NCBI GenBank assembly: GCA_012934845.2
Contig: WNNJ02000189.1
Location: 1 to 64,000, forward strand
DNA: 64,000 nt
Reading direction: 5' to 3'
Source: Pomphorhynchus laevis
Lineage: Eukaryota > Acanthocephala > Palaeacanthocephala > Echinorhynchida > Pomphorhynchidae
The position numbers and the translations under genes are program-made. Shown in pieces: positions 10,901-19,539 of this stretch. The notes under the pieces are model-generated. The model had not been told where the DNA came from and made no database searches. It saw nothing but the letters and a program-made list of their open reading frames with translations. Every line of letters begins with the position of its first letter. Position 1 is the first letter of the stretch.

Positions 10901-13900
10901 AATTGTTGGTGGCGTTAGCTCTTAAATCCAACAATTTGCAATGCAGACCATCATAAACAACCAGAGGATCAAACTTTCGGATGCTTGACTGTAAGAAACC
11001 GAGATTGAGTAGATCAATTCTTTCTATGTAATCTTAAGAGTTTCGTTTGAATCGGTATTGCTCGAGATTGCGAATAGCAATTCTTTCCGTATCTTTGAAT
11101 AAGTGTTCGAATCGAGCATTATTCTTCAGCCTGCAATATCTCGTCACTCCTAGACGGTCATGTGATAGCCGGCAGCCATCGTCAGTATGATGAACTATCA
11201 CACGCCGTTTCGGCTGCCTCTGTGACATTGTGAAAATGCATTTCCGACATCAAGCTTAAATTGTTGGTGGTGTTAGCTCTTTAATCCTACAATTTGCAAT
11301 GCAGACAATCATAAACAACCAGAGGATCAAACTTTCGGATGCTTGACTGTAAGAAACCGAGATTGAGTAGATCAATTCTTTCTATGTAATCTTAAGAGTT
11401 TCGTTTGAATCGGTATTTCTCGAGATTGCGAATAGCAATTCTTTCCGTATCTTTGAATAAGTGTTCGAATCGAGCATATTCTTCAGCCTGCAAACTCTCG
11501 TCACTCCTAGACGGTCATGTGATAGCCGGCAGCCATCGTCAGTATGATGAACTATCACACGCCGTTTCGGCTGCCGCTGTGACATTGTGAAAATGCATTT
11601 CCGACATATAGCTTAAATTGTTGGTGGTGTTAGCTCTTAAATCCTACAATTTGCAATGCAGACCATCATTAACAACAAGAGGATCAAACTTTCGGATGCT
11701 TGACTGTAAGAAACCGAACACTTATTCAAAGATACGGAAAGAATTGCTATTCGCAATCTCGAGCAATACCGATTCAAACGAAACTCTTAAGATTACATAG
11801 AAAGACTTGATCTTCTCAATCTCGATTTCTTACAGTCAAGCATCCGAAAGTTGATCCTCTCGTTGTTAATGATGGTCTGCGTTGCAAATTGTAGGATTTA
11901 AGAGCTAACGCCACCAACAATTTAAGCTATATGTCGGAAATGCATTTTCACAATGTCACAGAGGCAGCCGAAACTGCGTGTGATAGTTCATCATACTGAC
12001 GATGGCTGCCGGCTATCACATGACCGTCTAGGAGTGACGAGACTTCGTGTTAAAAAAATTTCACTCAAATATTATATTTGCATTCATCTTAAAGGATTTG
12101 AAAGTGAAACAAAGATTTAACGAAAATTCAAGAGTTCTGTTTTATAAAATTGACACAAAAATTATTATTAATTGAATATAAATCATATTGAAAATTTCTA
12201 ATGCTTAGGAATTTTTGGATAAAGAAAATAAGTAAAATTTTATTTGATATTTCGTTAACCTCTGTTAGCATCTTCAGAGAATTAAAATTGTAATTTTCTG
12301 AAAACGCTTATAGAGGTTAGCGAAATATCAATCAAAACATTCTTCTTTCTTTGATCCAGCTCCAATAATTCTTTATCAACAATGGATTATTACCAACTAT
12401 TTAAAAGAAAACAAATGTATTTTGCTTTTAAACTAAAGTTATTACTATCACGAGTTTGTCCTTTAAGGGCTATGGGCTAATTATATGTGGACATTCTCTC
12501 GGAGCAGGAGCAGCCGTGTTGCTTACAATGATGCTACGAGACAGTGATAAATACCCTGATACTACATGTTATGCATTTTCATGCCCAAGTAATTATATTT
12601 ATATCGCATTTTTAAATATTTTCATTAAAAAACATTCAAAAAAAAACAGAATCGGTTTTTAAAACTAGACTGCAGTTTTGGTAAAAAAAATAATTAAAAT
12701 TCTAAGAATTTAAATTAAATTTGTATTCAAAATTTTTATTTTAAATGTTAAAAATTTATATTAAATTTTTATTGTAAAATTTATTTAAAATTCTAATTTT
12801 AAATGTTTTAATTTAAATTTTTATCTTAAAATTTAATTTTGAATTGAAATTTAAAAAATTTAAATTTAAATTCTTGTTTTAAAATTTAATTTTAAATTTA
12901 AATTTGGTTCTTTATGGTTTAATGCCATTTTTGATATTTCATGCCGTTTTTGAAAAATTATAAAAGAGAAGAAAACAAAATATAAATAATATGAAGAAAT
13001 ACAAAAATTTAAATTAAAAAGCTGATTTAATCATACAAAGAAGACAGCAATATTACAAATTGATTGGACCTTTTTCTCCTAATGGGACTGTTCTTTTTAA
13101 ACATGAATTCAACCAGGTAACCTTCCAACATATTTCTATTAGTCCAATATTGTGACTTCAACTTCTTTATGGCGTGAAGCCATAAATTCTCGATGTTCTG
13201 AGTATGAACCATAGGATCTACCGGGGAAACAAAATTAAAAGAGTGGTTAACACTTTTATGTTCAAAATCACTACTATCTCTTAGTCGGGCATACGACCTC
13301 CACTTATCACTTATTATAAAAGTCACCGGTGCTATAAATCAAATCAGCCAACTGAATCTACGTATTTAATATAATTATAAAATAAACAAAACATAATAAT
13401 GCTAAATCAAAATTTAATAATTAAGTAATAAAATAAATAATTGCTTTTAGATTTTCTATAATTTAAATCAAGTTAAAATAAAAAATTAAAATTTAAAATA
13501 AACGTCAATTTTATGAATTGACTAATAAATGTCAGACGTTGTATCAGAATAAGAATTAGAGGTCATCAGGAGGAACTGCTATGCTATCAGGTTTCGGCCC
13601 CTAACTCTTCTATCCAACGTAGCAGCGGGGCCAAATACATACTAATGATGTTTTTTCTCAGATAAAACTATCTAGCATCTTATTCTAATACAAAGTATTT
13701 TATTTATTATCCATCCATAAAAATTTGCCACTTAAGAGTTTAAATTTATTCTTTATATTATTGTGTTGATTTATATATTTTACTATTTTCTGCTTGATGT
13801 TATTTTTATAGTAACCTAGTTTAATATATGCATCCATTAAATTATTTAAATGATTTTGAAGAAAACCAATATCATTACATTGACAATTCTTAAAATTTCA

Positions 13901-16900
13901 TTATTCAATGTATTATATTTTATATTACATGGTATGCATGAATGCTCATGCAAAAATATGTTTCTTGTAAATATAAATATGTCATCTTTACGATATAAAT
14001 TAACCAACTATCTTTAACCTATATCGTTACATATTGTTGCAATTCTTAAAATTTCATTATTCAATGTATTATATTTTATATTACATGGTATGCCTGAATG
14101 CTCATGCAAAAATATGTTTCTTGTAAATATAAATATGTCATCTTTACGATATAAATTAAAAGTAGCTTTAGTTAATGTTAATTTAATGTTTTTATCTAGA
14201 TATACACCTTCTTTATCATTAATATTGGTTTTGTTAAGGATAAGACTTTCTGGATAAATTTGTTCACTAATTGAATAAAAATTATTAGAATTAAATACAC
14301 ATATATCATCAATGTATCGAAACATATATTTCATATATTTATATTGTTTAGATTTATTTTTTAAACAGTTATGAACAAATTTATATTCTATAACGCTTAA
14401 AAACAAGTCAGATATAATTGGTCTACTATTACCTCCCATTGGAACACCCTTACTTGTCTAAATATAGATGTCCCTACTTTTAAATAATTTTGATTTATCA
14501 AAATATTTAAGGATTCTATTAATTCAATTTTATCCATATATTTATATTTACTTGATGGTTTAATTTTTGTTAGATAGGCGTTATAATTATTATAACATAT
14601 ATATGTATATCTTTTTCCGAATATAAGATTAATTAATTTTACTAACGCTTCTTTAATATCTACTAAATCTAGATTTGTATAAAGAGTACTAAAATCGTAT
14701 GTATTTATATTTTGAAAATTTATTCCTTTTGTCTGTTCTAAAAATTCTTTTGTAGAATTAATACTGAAATAGTGTTTTATACCAGTTTTAATTTCGGTTA
14801 TCCTGCAATATTTTTTGAAGTGTGCTTTAATTACTAAGTATTTTATTCATATAAACCGAATGCGGTTTTAATGTACATTTAAACGCACTACATATGAATC
14901 TAGGTTTTATTCGATTTTTATGTAATTTTGGATTCCAATATAATATAGGTATAGTTTTATTATCTGATTTAACCTTTATACCCTTTTATCCATTATAGAA
15001 CAGTGACTTGCAATAATTGTTTCTAAACTTAACTCACTACGTTCATATGTTAGATTTACGTTTAAATCATTAGAATTAACCTCTTTCATTGGTATATAAT
15101 AACACAGCTTTTTGCATATAAAGACAAAGTTATTACTAGCTTTATAGAAACCTATTATAAAGGTTTATATAATAAATATTAAAGTCGAAGCACTCCTATC
15201 TGGCACCGGAACAAGAATACATTCTCTTGTTTCTTTTTCTGAGACCAAAAACCCATTGAGCATCTACATGGCGGCCTACTTTATACTTCGGTCTAAAAAA
15301 TAAAGACTCGTCTATCTCTACCACTTTAGGCGAGTCATTGGTATTTATACCTCTAAGTCTTGTATTAGAATCATAAAGGGCCTCCTGGCACACGACTCTA
15401 CACATTAAACGCCATTCTGAAACAGTATTTTTATTAAGTTTTATAAAAGAATAAATAAGTTTTGCACATCATCCTTGGCCCACAAACAGAAGAACTGCAA
15501 GATATCTTCAAAGAATTTTTTAAAATTCTGTAAAATAGACTCATGCCTCACAGACAATTCTTTTCTATGAGATGAAGTTTTGCATACCCATATATATCCA
15601 TCTATGGCACCCTTCTTTTTGATCAGAGTCATACTGATCCCACAACTACACACACTTCAATTCTTTATCAGCCCCAAAGACACCATATTTTGCAATACTT
15701 CCAGTTTAGTACCTTCAAACATAGATTTGAACCTTGTAGTGTAAAAATCCATCTCTAAGATATCATCAGCAGATCTAATTGATCCCTCATCCTCCTCAAA
15801 ATCGATTATTGTTGTTCTTGATATTCTCATCTAAGGTGGTATTATAATTTTTCAAAAACGGCATGAAATATCAAAAACGTCATGAAATATCAAAAACGGC
15901 ATGAAATGTCAAAAACAGCATGAAACCATAAAAAACCTTAAATTTTTAAATTTAAATTATATTTGCATTTTCAATTAAAAATTTTTAAATTATATATTTT
16001 TTTCTGCAACTTTAGTGCAATTATCATATCCTTTTTGTAGGGTCTGATTGCACTTTAACTAAAAATAATTGAAAAGATCAACAATTAGATCTCGATTTGT
16101 CTTAAATTTTATGTGCATAAGCCAATAGCCATTATGGCTAAATGGTGTGATTAAATAATGATTAAATTATGTGATAATTAAAATATCATATTTTAAATAT
16201 TGAATAATTAATATTAAACATTTGTGTCCAATATAATAAAATATAATAATTTTTTTATTATAACTTTATATTTTATATCTTTTATATTACTATTTTTTAA
16301 TATAATTTTAAATTTTATTATTTATAATTCAGAAATAATTTACAGTAATTTAAAAATGTATTTTTACTGCAAATACTGTATTTATTATAATATTTTACAT
16401 TGTATTTATATTTATATTACTATAGTATTAGTAATATAAATATATAATATATACAAGAATCTAGCTCAATTTACAAGAACCTGGATTAACGACTAACATC
16501 TCGAATAATAATCAGAGCAAATCAAATACGAGCACAAACGTATCAACCGTCTCACATTTAGTGTGTACAGTAGCCTGCCCTCTAGCGAGGAGAATGCAAA
16601 TATGTCACTTAATGCTTACGATTACTTCCACCGGTGTAATTCGCAAGCAAGGCGTAGGACTCAGTTGTGCTGACGCCGATCAGCCACCATCATGCATCAT
16701 ACCGATAAATGTGGTGTCCTCTCCAGAGTCGGTTAATCTATCAAATTTTTACAGTCGAAAAGATTCGCGTTGCCATCCCATCCGCTAAAGTTGTGCAAGC
16801 TAGCGACGCGGAATTACTTGGTGCAACCATCGGATGTGATAAATCTCTGGATACTGCTTTATCAAAGGCTTTGTTGCAGTTGAATCTAGTCGGCAGTCCA

Positions 16901-18860
16901 GTGAATAGGCTTGCTAAACACGACGTGATTTTTTTACTGGCACGATCAGTAACTCTTCCAAAGATTCAATATATGTTACGAACTTCGCCTTGTTTTCGTA
17001 ATCCGCTAATCTTATCTTACGATGACGAGCTAAAGAGTCTTTTGTCCTCGACTCTGAACCTGATCCTGGGCGAAGGAGCATGGAGCCAGACAACGTTTCC
17101 GATCTGCATAGGCGGCCTCTGTTTCACTAGGGATCCAGGTCGTCGCGATTCTATCCTAATGTGTTTCCTCTGCATCCACGAACGACATGGTAAAAAGGTA
17201 CACGGTCCAGATCTAAGCACCGGTCAGGGTGTAATAGCCGACATTTCACAGCGGCTGTATCAGAATGGTTGTCCTTGTATTAACCTGATATTCCACTGAA
17301 ATTAACATCTCAGAAACAGTGGTCCATGCCAACATGTTTCCTGTCCTTATTTGAAGGGTATCAACCGCAAAGTTGAAAGCTCGATTGTTGGCCATTGCCA
17401 CAAAGCACTCTGACGATTTTCTTCGAACAATTCCTATGTCCGTAGTGAGAACGAGGTTAGACGACTTCTCTATTTCGTCAGCGGTTGCTTTAAGACTCAG
17501 TGTCGTTTGCGATAGCACTCAAGGTCTAGAGTGTCAGTATTCCCTAAGCCAATATGCCCATCACGCGCAGGTCAACGGTATCATTCGGAGAATTTTAATA
17601 ACTGTTGATCTACCATACCATGTTGAACCCATGAGTTTGTCGAGGATCGACATCAAGCGACCAGACGGCGGTACTTTCGTCGCTTGGACAAACGGAATGT
17701 GCCTCGCCCCAGACTTTACGTGTCTAAATACCTTGGCTCAAAGCAACCAACACCTGATTGTTCATGGCGCTGGAATTGTCGCTACGGAGGCAGAAACCAA
17801 AAACAATATGTGTATTTGGACCCTCACTAACAAATTTTTACCCCCGATAGTCATCAAGACACTAGGAGCGGTGGGTCCACATTCTCTTGACTTTCTACAG
17901 GAACTGGGTCGGCGTTTGGTTACACCAACCGGGGATGGACGCGCCTTATTTCTAATGCAAAGAACCAGATCCGCAATTCATCGGGGCAACGCGGCCTGCT
18001 TGGGGAAGTGCATGGGCAATTTTGATATACGCGATTTAGAAAACGATTTACTCTCGATCGTAAACGATATTTGATGTAATATACAGTGTATTTGATTTTA
18101 AAAAATATAAATACTCAAAAAAATATATTTACGCTACAAGCTCGTGTCTCTAAAAAACATATATTATAAACAAAACAGTTATATATAGTAATATATTATT
18201 ACCATATAGTTTTTTTATGATATACGTTAATATTAATATATAAATATATAAATATTGTTGTAATATTAAAAGAATATTTTAAATAGTATATTTACATTAT
18301 ATATATAATATTCCATTTATATTAATAATTTAGAAACAATGACGGAAAACCTAGCAATTATGTGTGAATCGTTTTGTATGGCAATAACCGTTGGTAATGA
18401 TATTGTTGCTCGACTCGATCTATCTGCAATTGAACAATTAAAAGAAAATATTGTACATGTAAGTTTGCGAAACAAATTTCCCCATTTCTACTGCTTTCCT
18501 TTTTAGAATTTATCAGAATGCGATACTCCAAAATATAAAATTTTTTACGATGTGATATCTGGCAATCTACAATATAAAAATAGTCGTCGCGTTGAAAATA
18601 ATGAAGTTATAATACCAATTAATCCTGGTTATAGGACTTTATTTATATCTGATCCACTTCCTAATGTTGACGACTTTTTTGTTCCCGGCAATATACTTCA
18701 TCTTAACTATAAACGTAATTCTAAGAATGATGATGAAGTGCGAGGCCAATTTCGTGATCGACACTATTTCAAGTCTATTCGAGTTCATCCAACGATGTTT
18801 CGAGATCACATGCCTGCTGTATTGTTAGATTGTTTATTACGATGCAATATCATTGAATGA
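7802..18860 (+). CDS. DAGLB: Diacylglycerol lipase, beta type (C-terminal part, 4 exons)
   Basis: The gene encodes the catalytic C-terminal part of an sn-1-specific diacylglycerol lipase, the membrane enzyme that makes 2-arachidonoylglycerol-type monoacylglycerols. Exons join 7802-7955, 12468-12588, 18334-18458 and 18507-18860 with GT/AG borders and consistent phases (0, 1, 0), giving about 250 residues. Visible family landmarks are the nucleophile elbow GHSLGAG, the acid-bearing strand [10 protein letters not shown] (compare GKDVIPRLSV in vertebrate DAGLB) and the C-terminal RDHMP holding the likely catalytic His. The order and spacing follow DAGLB, about 670 residues in vertebrates; the N-terminal membrane part is not found in the window and probably lies upstream of base 1. 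Both large introns are packed with repeats. The alpha form cannot be fully excluded, but the short C-terminus favours beta. Confidence 0.85.
8161..8264 (+). repeat. Three short tandem repeats of about 34 bp
   Basis: Each repeats the junction word of family A, GGCAGCCGAAACGACTAT, followed by an AT-rich TAAAATATATCAC. They look like an expansion of one edge of the satellite unit, directly before a full unit. Confidence 0.65.
8265..9150. repeat. Satellite family A array with hammerhead-like cores
   Basis: Units of about 358-360 bp repeat in the minus direction (the word AATTGTAGATGTTGCC recurs at 8402, 8760 and 9120). The first piece is inverted: 8265-8398 (+) is the mirror of 8399-8533 (-), forming a palindrome centred near 8398. 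Full copies of the hammerhead-like motif lie at 8265-8339 (+), 8457-8533 (-) and 8817-8893 (-). Each reads GGCAGCC, GAAAC, a stem strand TGATGGTAG, TTCACCCTA, CTGATGA, GTGCTGCC, CTACCATCA, GTC, TAGGAGTGA, with small changes. No protein is coded; the open frames running through it are by-products. Confidence 0.8.
9274..10284 (+). repeat. Satellite family B array (3 units of about 363 bp)
   Basis: Units start at 9274, 9638 and 10001 with ACG-CTTTATTCACAATG. The third is cut short by a Penelope terminal repeat. The hammerhead-like motif lies at 9298-9374, 9663-9739 and 10026-10101. Here the paired strands are GGCAACC with GTTGCC, GGCCAGTGAGTAC with GTACTCATTGGTC (13 bp), and TTCATTCTA with TAGAAGTGA. 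These differ from family A, yet remain complementary. The units run in the same sense as the lipase gene and so would be part of its pre-mRNA. Confidence 0.8.
10285..10660 (-). mobile_element. Penelope-type terminal repeat (pLTR)
   Basis: The stretch is collinear with 45175-45535, which lies just downstream of a recognisable Penelope reverse transcriptase. Shared landmarks are GAACACTTTAAAGTGT, AATTTAGCATAAGC and the hammerhead block. It sits between satellite families B and C with no reverse transcriptase beside it. Confidence 0.7.
10401..10447 (-). ncRNA. Canonical hammerhead ribozyme, type I, minimal stem III
   Basis: On the minus strand the order is stem I, CTGATGA, stem II GCTC/GAGC with loop CGTTA, GAAAC, GC, GTC, stem I. 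All conserved core bases are present, and the predicted cut is after GTC at 10409. Stem III is only the self-complementary ACGCGT, so two molecules would normally pair to form a double hammerhead, as in other satellite and Penelope hammerheads. One C-C mismatch lies in stem I; the copies at 45 and 47 kb have a G there. It is antisense to the lipase gene, so it would act in the element's own transcript. Hammerheads in Penelope terminal repeats are established knowledge. Confidence 0.85.
10672..12050. repeat. Satellite family C array (3 units minus, 1 unit plus)
   Basis: Minus-strand units of about 358 bp begin at 10672, 11030 and 11388. The last meets an inverted plus-strand unit at about 11717. 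Hammerhead-like motifs lie at 10787-10860, 11145-11218, 11501-11575 (all -) and 11963-12038 (+). Pairs are GGCAGCC/GGCTGCC (7 bp) and TGTGATAG/CTATCACA (8 bp); stem I (TTCATCATA with TAGGAGTGA) is weaker. The core words are GAAAC, CTGACGA and GTC. The open frames here are not genes. Confidence 0.8.
12244..12331. repeat. 88-bp imperfect hairpin, possible MITE remnant
   Basis: TTGATATTTCG and TAACCTCT pair with AGAGGTTAGCGAAATATCAA, with one mismatch. An inner arm TCAGAGAATT pairs with AATTTTCTGA. It sits in the lipase intron just before the exon at 12468. No target duplication is clear. Confidence 0.5.
12468..12588 (+). CDS. DAGLB: DAGL exon: nucleophile elbow
   Basis: The acceptor is TTTGTCCTTTAAG and the donor CCCAA|GTAATT. 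It encodes [16 protein letters not shown] followed by a leucine-rich helix and CYAFSCP. The Ser in GHSLG is the expected nucleophile. It ends in phase 1 and is completed by the first two bases of the exon at 18334. Confidence 0.85.
13027..15830 (-). pseudogene. Merlin transposase (ISXO2-like DDE), broken
   Basis: Reading on the minus strand, an N-terminal part starts with ATG at 15830 (acidic segment with FEEDEG). A TGA follows near 15660, then a zinc-ribbon-like [14 protein letters not shown] block, then [10 protein letters not shown] ... [11 protein letters not shown], the first catalytic Asp region of ISXO2-type transposases. After the PLE-E insertion the C-terminal part resumes with [11 protein letters not shown] (second Asp) and [10 protein letters not shown] ... 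HTQNIENLW (third acidic position), ending at 13027. The order matches Merlin transposases. It is inactive through the stop and the insertion. Confidence 0.8.
13330..15203 (-). mobile_element. PLE-E, Penelope-like element inserted in Merlin
   Basis: This copy is bounded by CACCGG on both sides (13324-13329 and 15204-15209), a probable target duplication. The minus strand carries a Penelope-type reverse transcriptase from about 14990 to 13700: a block with [12 protein letters not shown], then FSTLYTN, then [16 protein letters not shown], then [10 protein letters not shown]. No GIY-YIG endonuclease is seen after it. The 3' end holds the pseudoknot block at 13562-13640 and ends in AGTTGGCTGATTTG. 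About 135 bp of the reverse transcriptase end is directly duplicated (13870-14003 and 14021-14155). It is broken. Clade within the Penelope-like group undecided. Confidence 0.8.
15946..16539. other. AT-rich intron sequence
   Basis: Homopolymer-rich AT sequence with no recognised feature. The 71-codon frame at 16224 is low complexity. Confidence 0.5.
16540..18080 (+). mobile_element. LINE fragment, C-terminal part of ORF2
   Basis: This is a 5'-truncated non-LTR retrotransposon in the sense of the host gene. The frame at 16709-17299 matches the post-reverse-transcriptase region with ELLGATIG and [15 protein letters not shown]. The frame at 17373-18074 carries [16 protein letters not shown], then [16 protein letters not shown], then a C-terminal [19 protein letters not shown]. 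The same protein pattern is common in invertebrate LINEs. The usual zinc-finger step between the two blocks is poorly kept, and the frames are not continuous. Its base composition (near 50% GC) contrasts with the intron. Clade not assigned. Confidence 0.7.
18334..18458 (+). CDS. DAGLB: DAGL exon: catalytic Asp segment
   Basis: The acceptor is ATTAATAATTTAG and the donor CAT|GTAAGT. It encodes [14 protein letters not shown] then [11 protein letters not shown], which aligns with the EYSQSF and LGKDVIPRL parts of DAGLB. The 5.7 kb intron before it holds a Merlin transposon and a LINE fragment. Confidence 0.8.
18507..18860 (+). CDS. DAGLB: DAGL last exon
   Basis: A 48-base intron with acceptor CTTTTTAG precedes it. 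It encodes 117 residues and a TGA stop. CDTPKYKI matches CNKPKYKI of DAGLB, PGNILHL matches PGRIIHL, and [18 protein letters not shown] matches the ending with the catalytic His. A possible polyadenylation signal lies at 19111. Confidence 0.85.
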   Translation, partial: NLSECDTPKYKIFYDVISGNLQYKNSRRVENNEVIIPINPGYRTLFISDPLPNVDDFFVPGNILHLNYKRNSKNDDEVRGQFRDRHYFKSIRVHPTMFRDHMPAVLLDCLLRCNIIE

Positions 18861-19110
18861 TATGCCATTTTTGGTCATTTTCTTTTTGTTGACATTTGCC
18901 AGTGCATTCTTTCAATCTCGAATATATTTACTCCAAATTTTCGACGACTTACTTAAATCTGTCTAAATTAACCTATTTCTGATAATTCCTAAAAAATCAC
19001 GCTTTTATATTTGCCAAATTTAATTTAACTTTTTTTATCAGAGAAACGAAGAATGTCCTCCTGTGTGAATATATGCTAGGTATATTATCCCTAGTATATT
19101 ATTTTGACAT

Positions 19111-19116
19111 AATAAA
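19111..19116 (+). promoter_or_regulatory. Possible polyadenylation signal of the lipase gene
   Basis: AATAAA lies 250 bases after the stop codon in AT-rich DNA, so chance is possible. Confidence 0.3.
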
Positions 19117-19539
19117 ACAAAAAAATAGTGTAATGTATTACAATCATTTTTGCTTTTGACAAAAACCTTTTAAAAAATTAAACTAATCGCAAAAATATGT
19201 TTCTATGAAATTCAATTTTATTTACGACCAAATTATGATATTGCGGTTGGAGTTGATAAATGATAAATAAACTTATAGTCCAAATTGTGATATGTACAAG
19301 TAAAATATCTATAGCTATATTGCTCCACATTGCTCAAATAAGAGAATCTCTCTAGTTTCACAAACCAATTTCAACTCAAGTGATTTGCAAACTTCAACTG
19401 GTTCTGAAAAAGAGCTTATTTACCAAAACCTTTCATTCTTCAGGATATCTGGTTCGGTTGATGACTTGTTCGGTTAATATCTTGTTCGGTTGATGACTGC
19501 CCGGTTCTTGATAGAATTATTATTCTTAAGATTCTACCG

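Larger units (their letters stand above)
12906..15937 (-). mobile_element. Merlin DNA transposon, interrupted by PLE-E
   Basis: The element has terminal inverted repeats built of copies of a word like TTTCATGCCGTTTTTGA: two at 12906-12960 and four at 15850-15937. An 8-bp target duplication TTAAATTT flanks it (12898-12905 and 15938-15945), the size typical of the Merlin/IS1016 superfamily. The transposase lies on the minus strand and is split by a Penelope-like insertion at 13330-15203. The element lies in a lipase intron, opposite in sense to the gene. Confidence 0.85.

Noticed and set aside
8281-11585. Open frames running through the satellite arrays (starting MVVHPTDEC or MSQRQPKRR)
   Set aside because: They follow RNA-type conserved words (GAAAC, CTGANGA) and occur on both strands of an inverted unit; conservation is at the base-pair level.
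10672-11720. tRNA-like B box (GTTCGAATC) in family C, suggesting a SINE or tRNA
   Set aside because: No A box at the right distance, no cloverleaf and no SINE tail were found.
9274-12050. CRISPR-like array
   Set aside because: The repeats are about 360 bp long with no short repeat/unique spacer pattern, and the DNA is eukaryotic.
16224-16439. 71-codon frame in the lipase intron
   Set aside because: It is made of Ile, Tyr, Phe and Asn from AT-rich sequence, with no family match.
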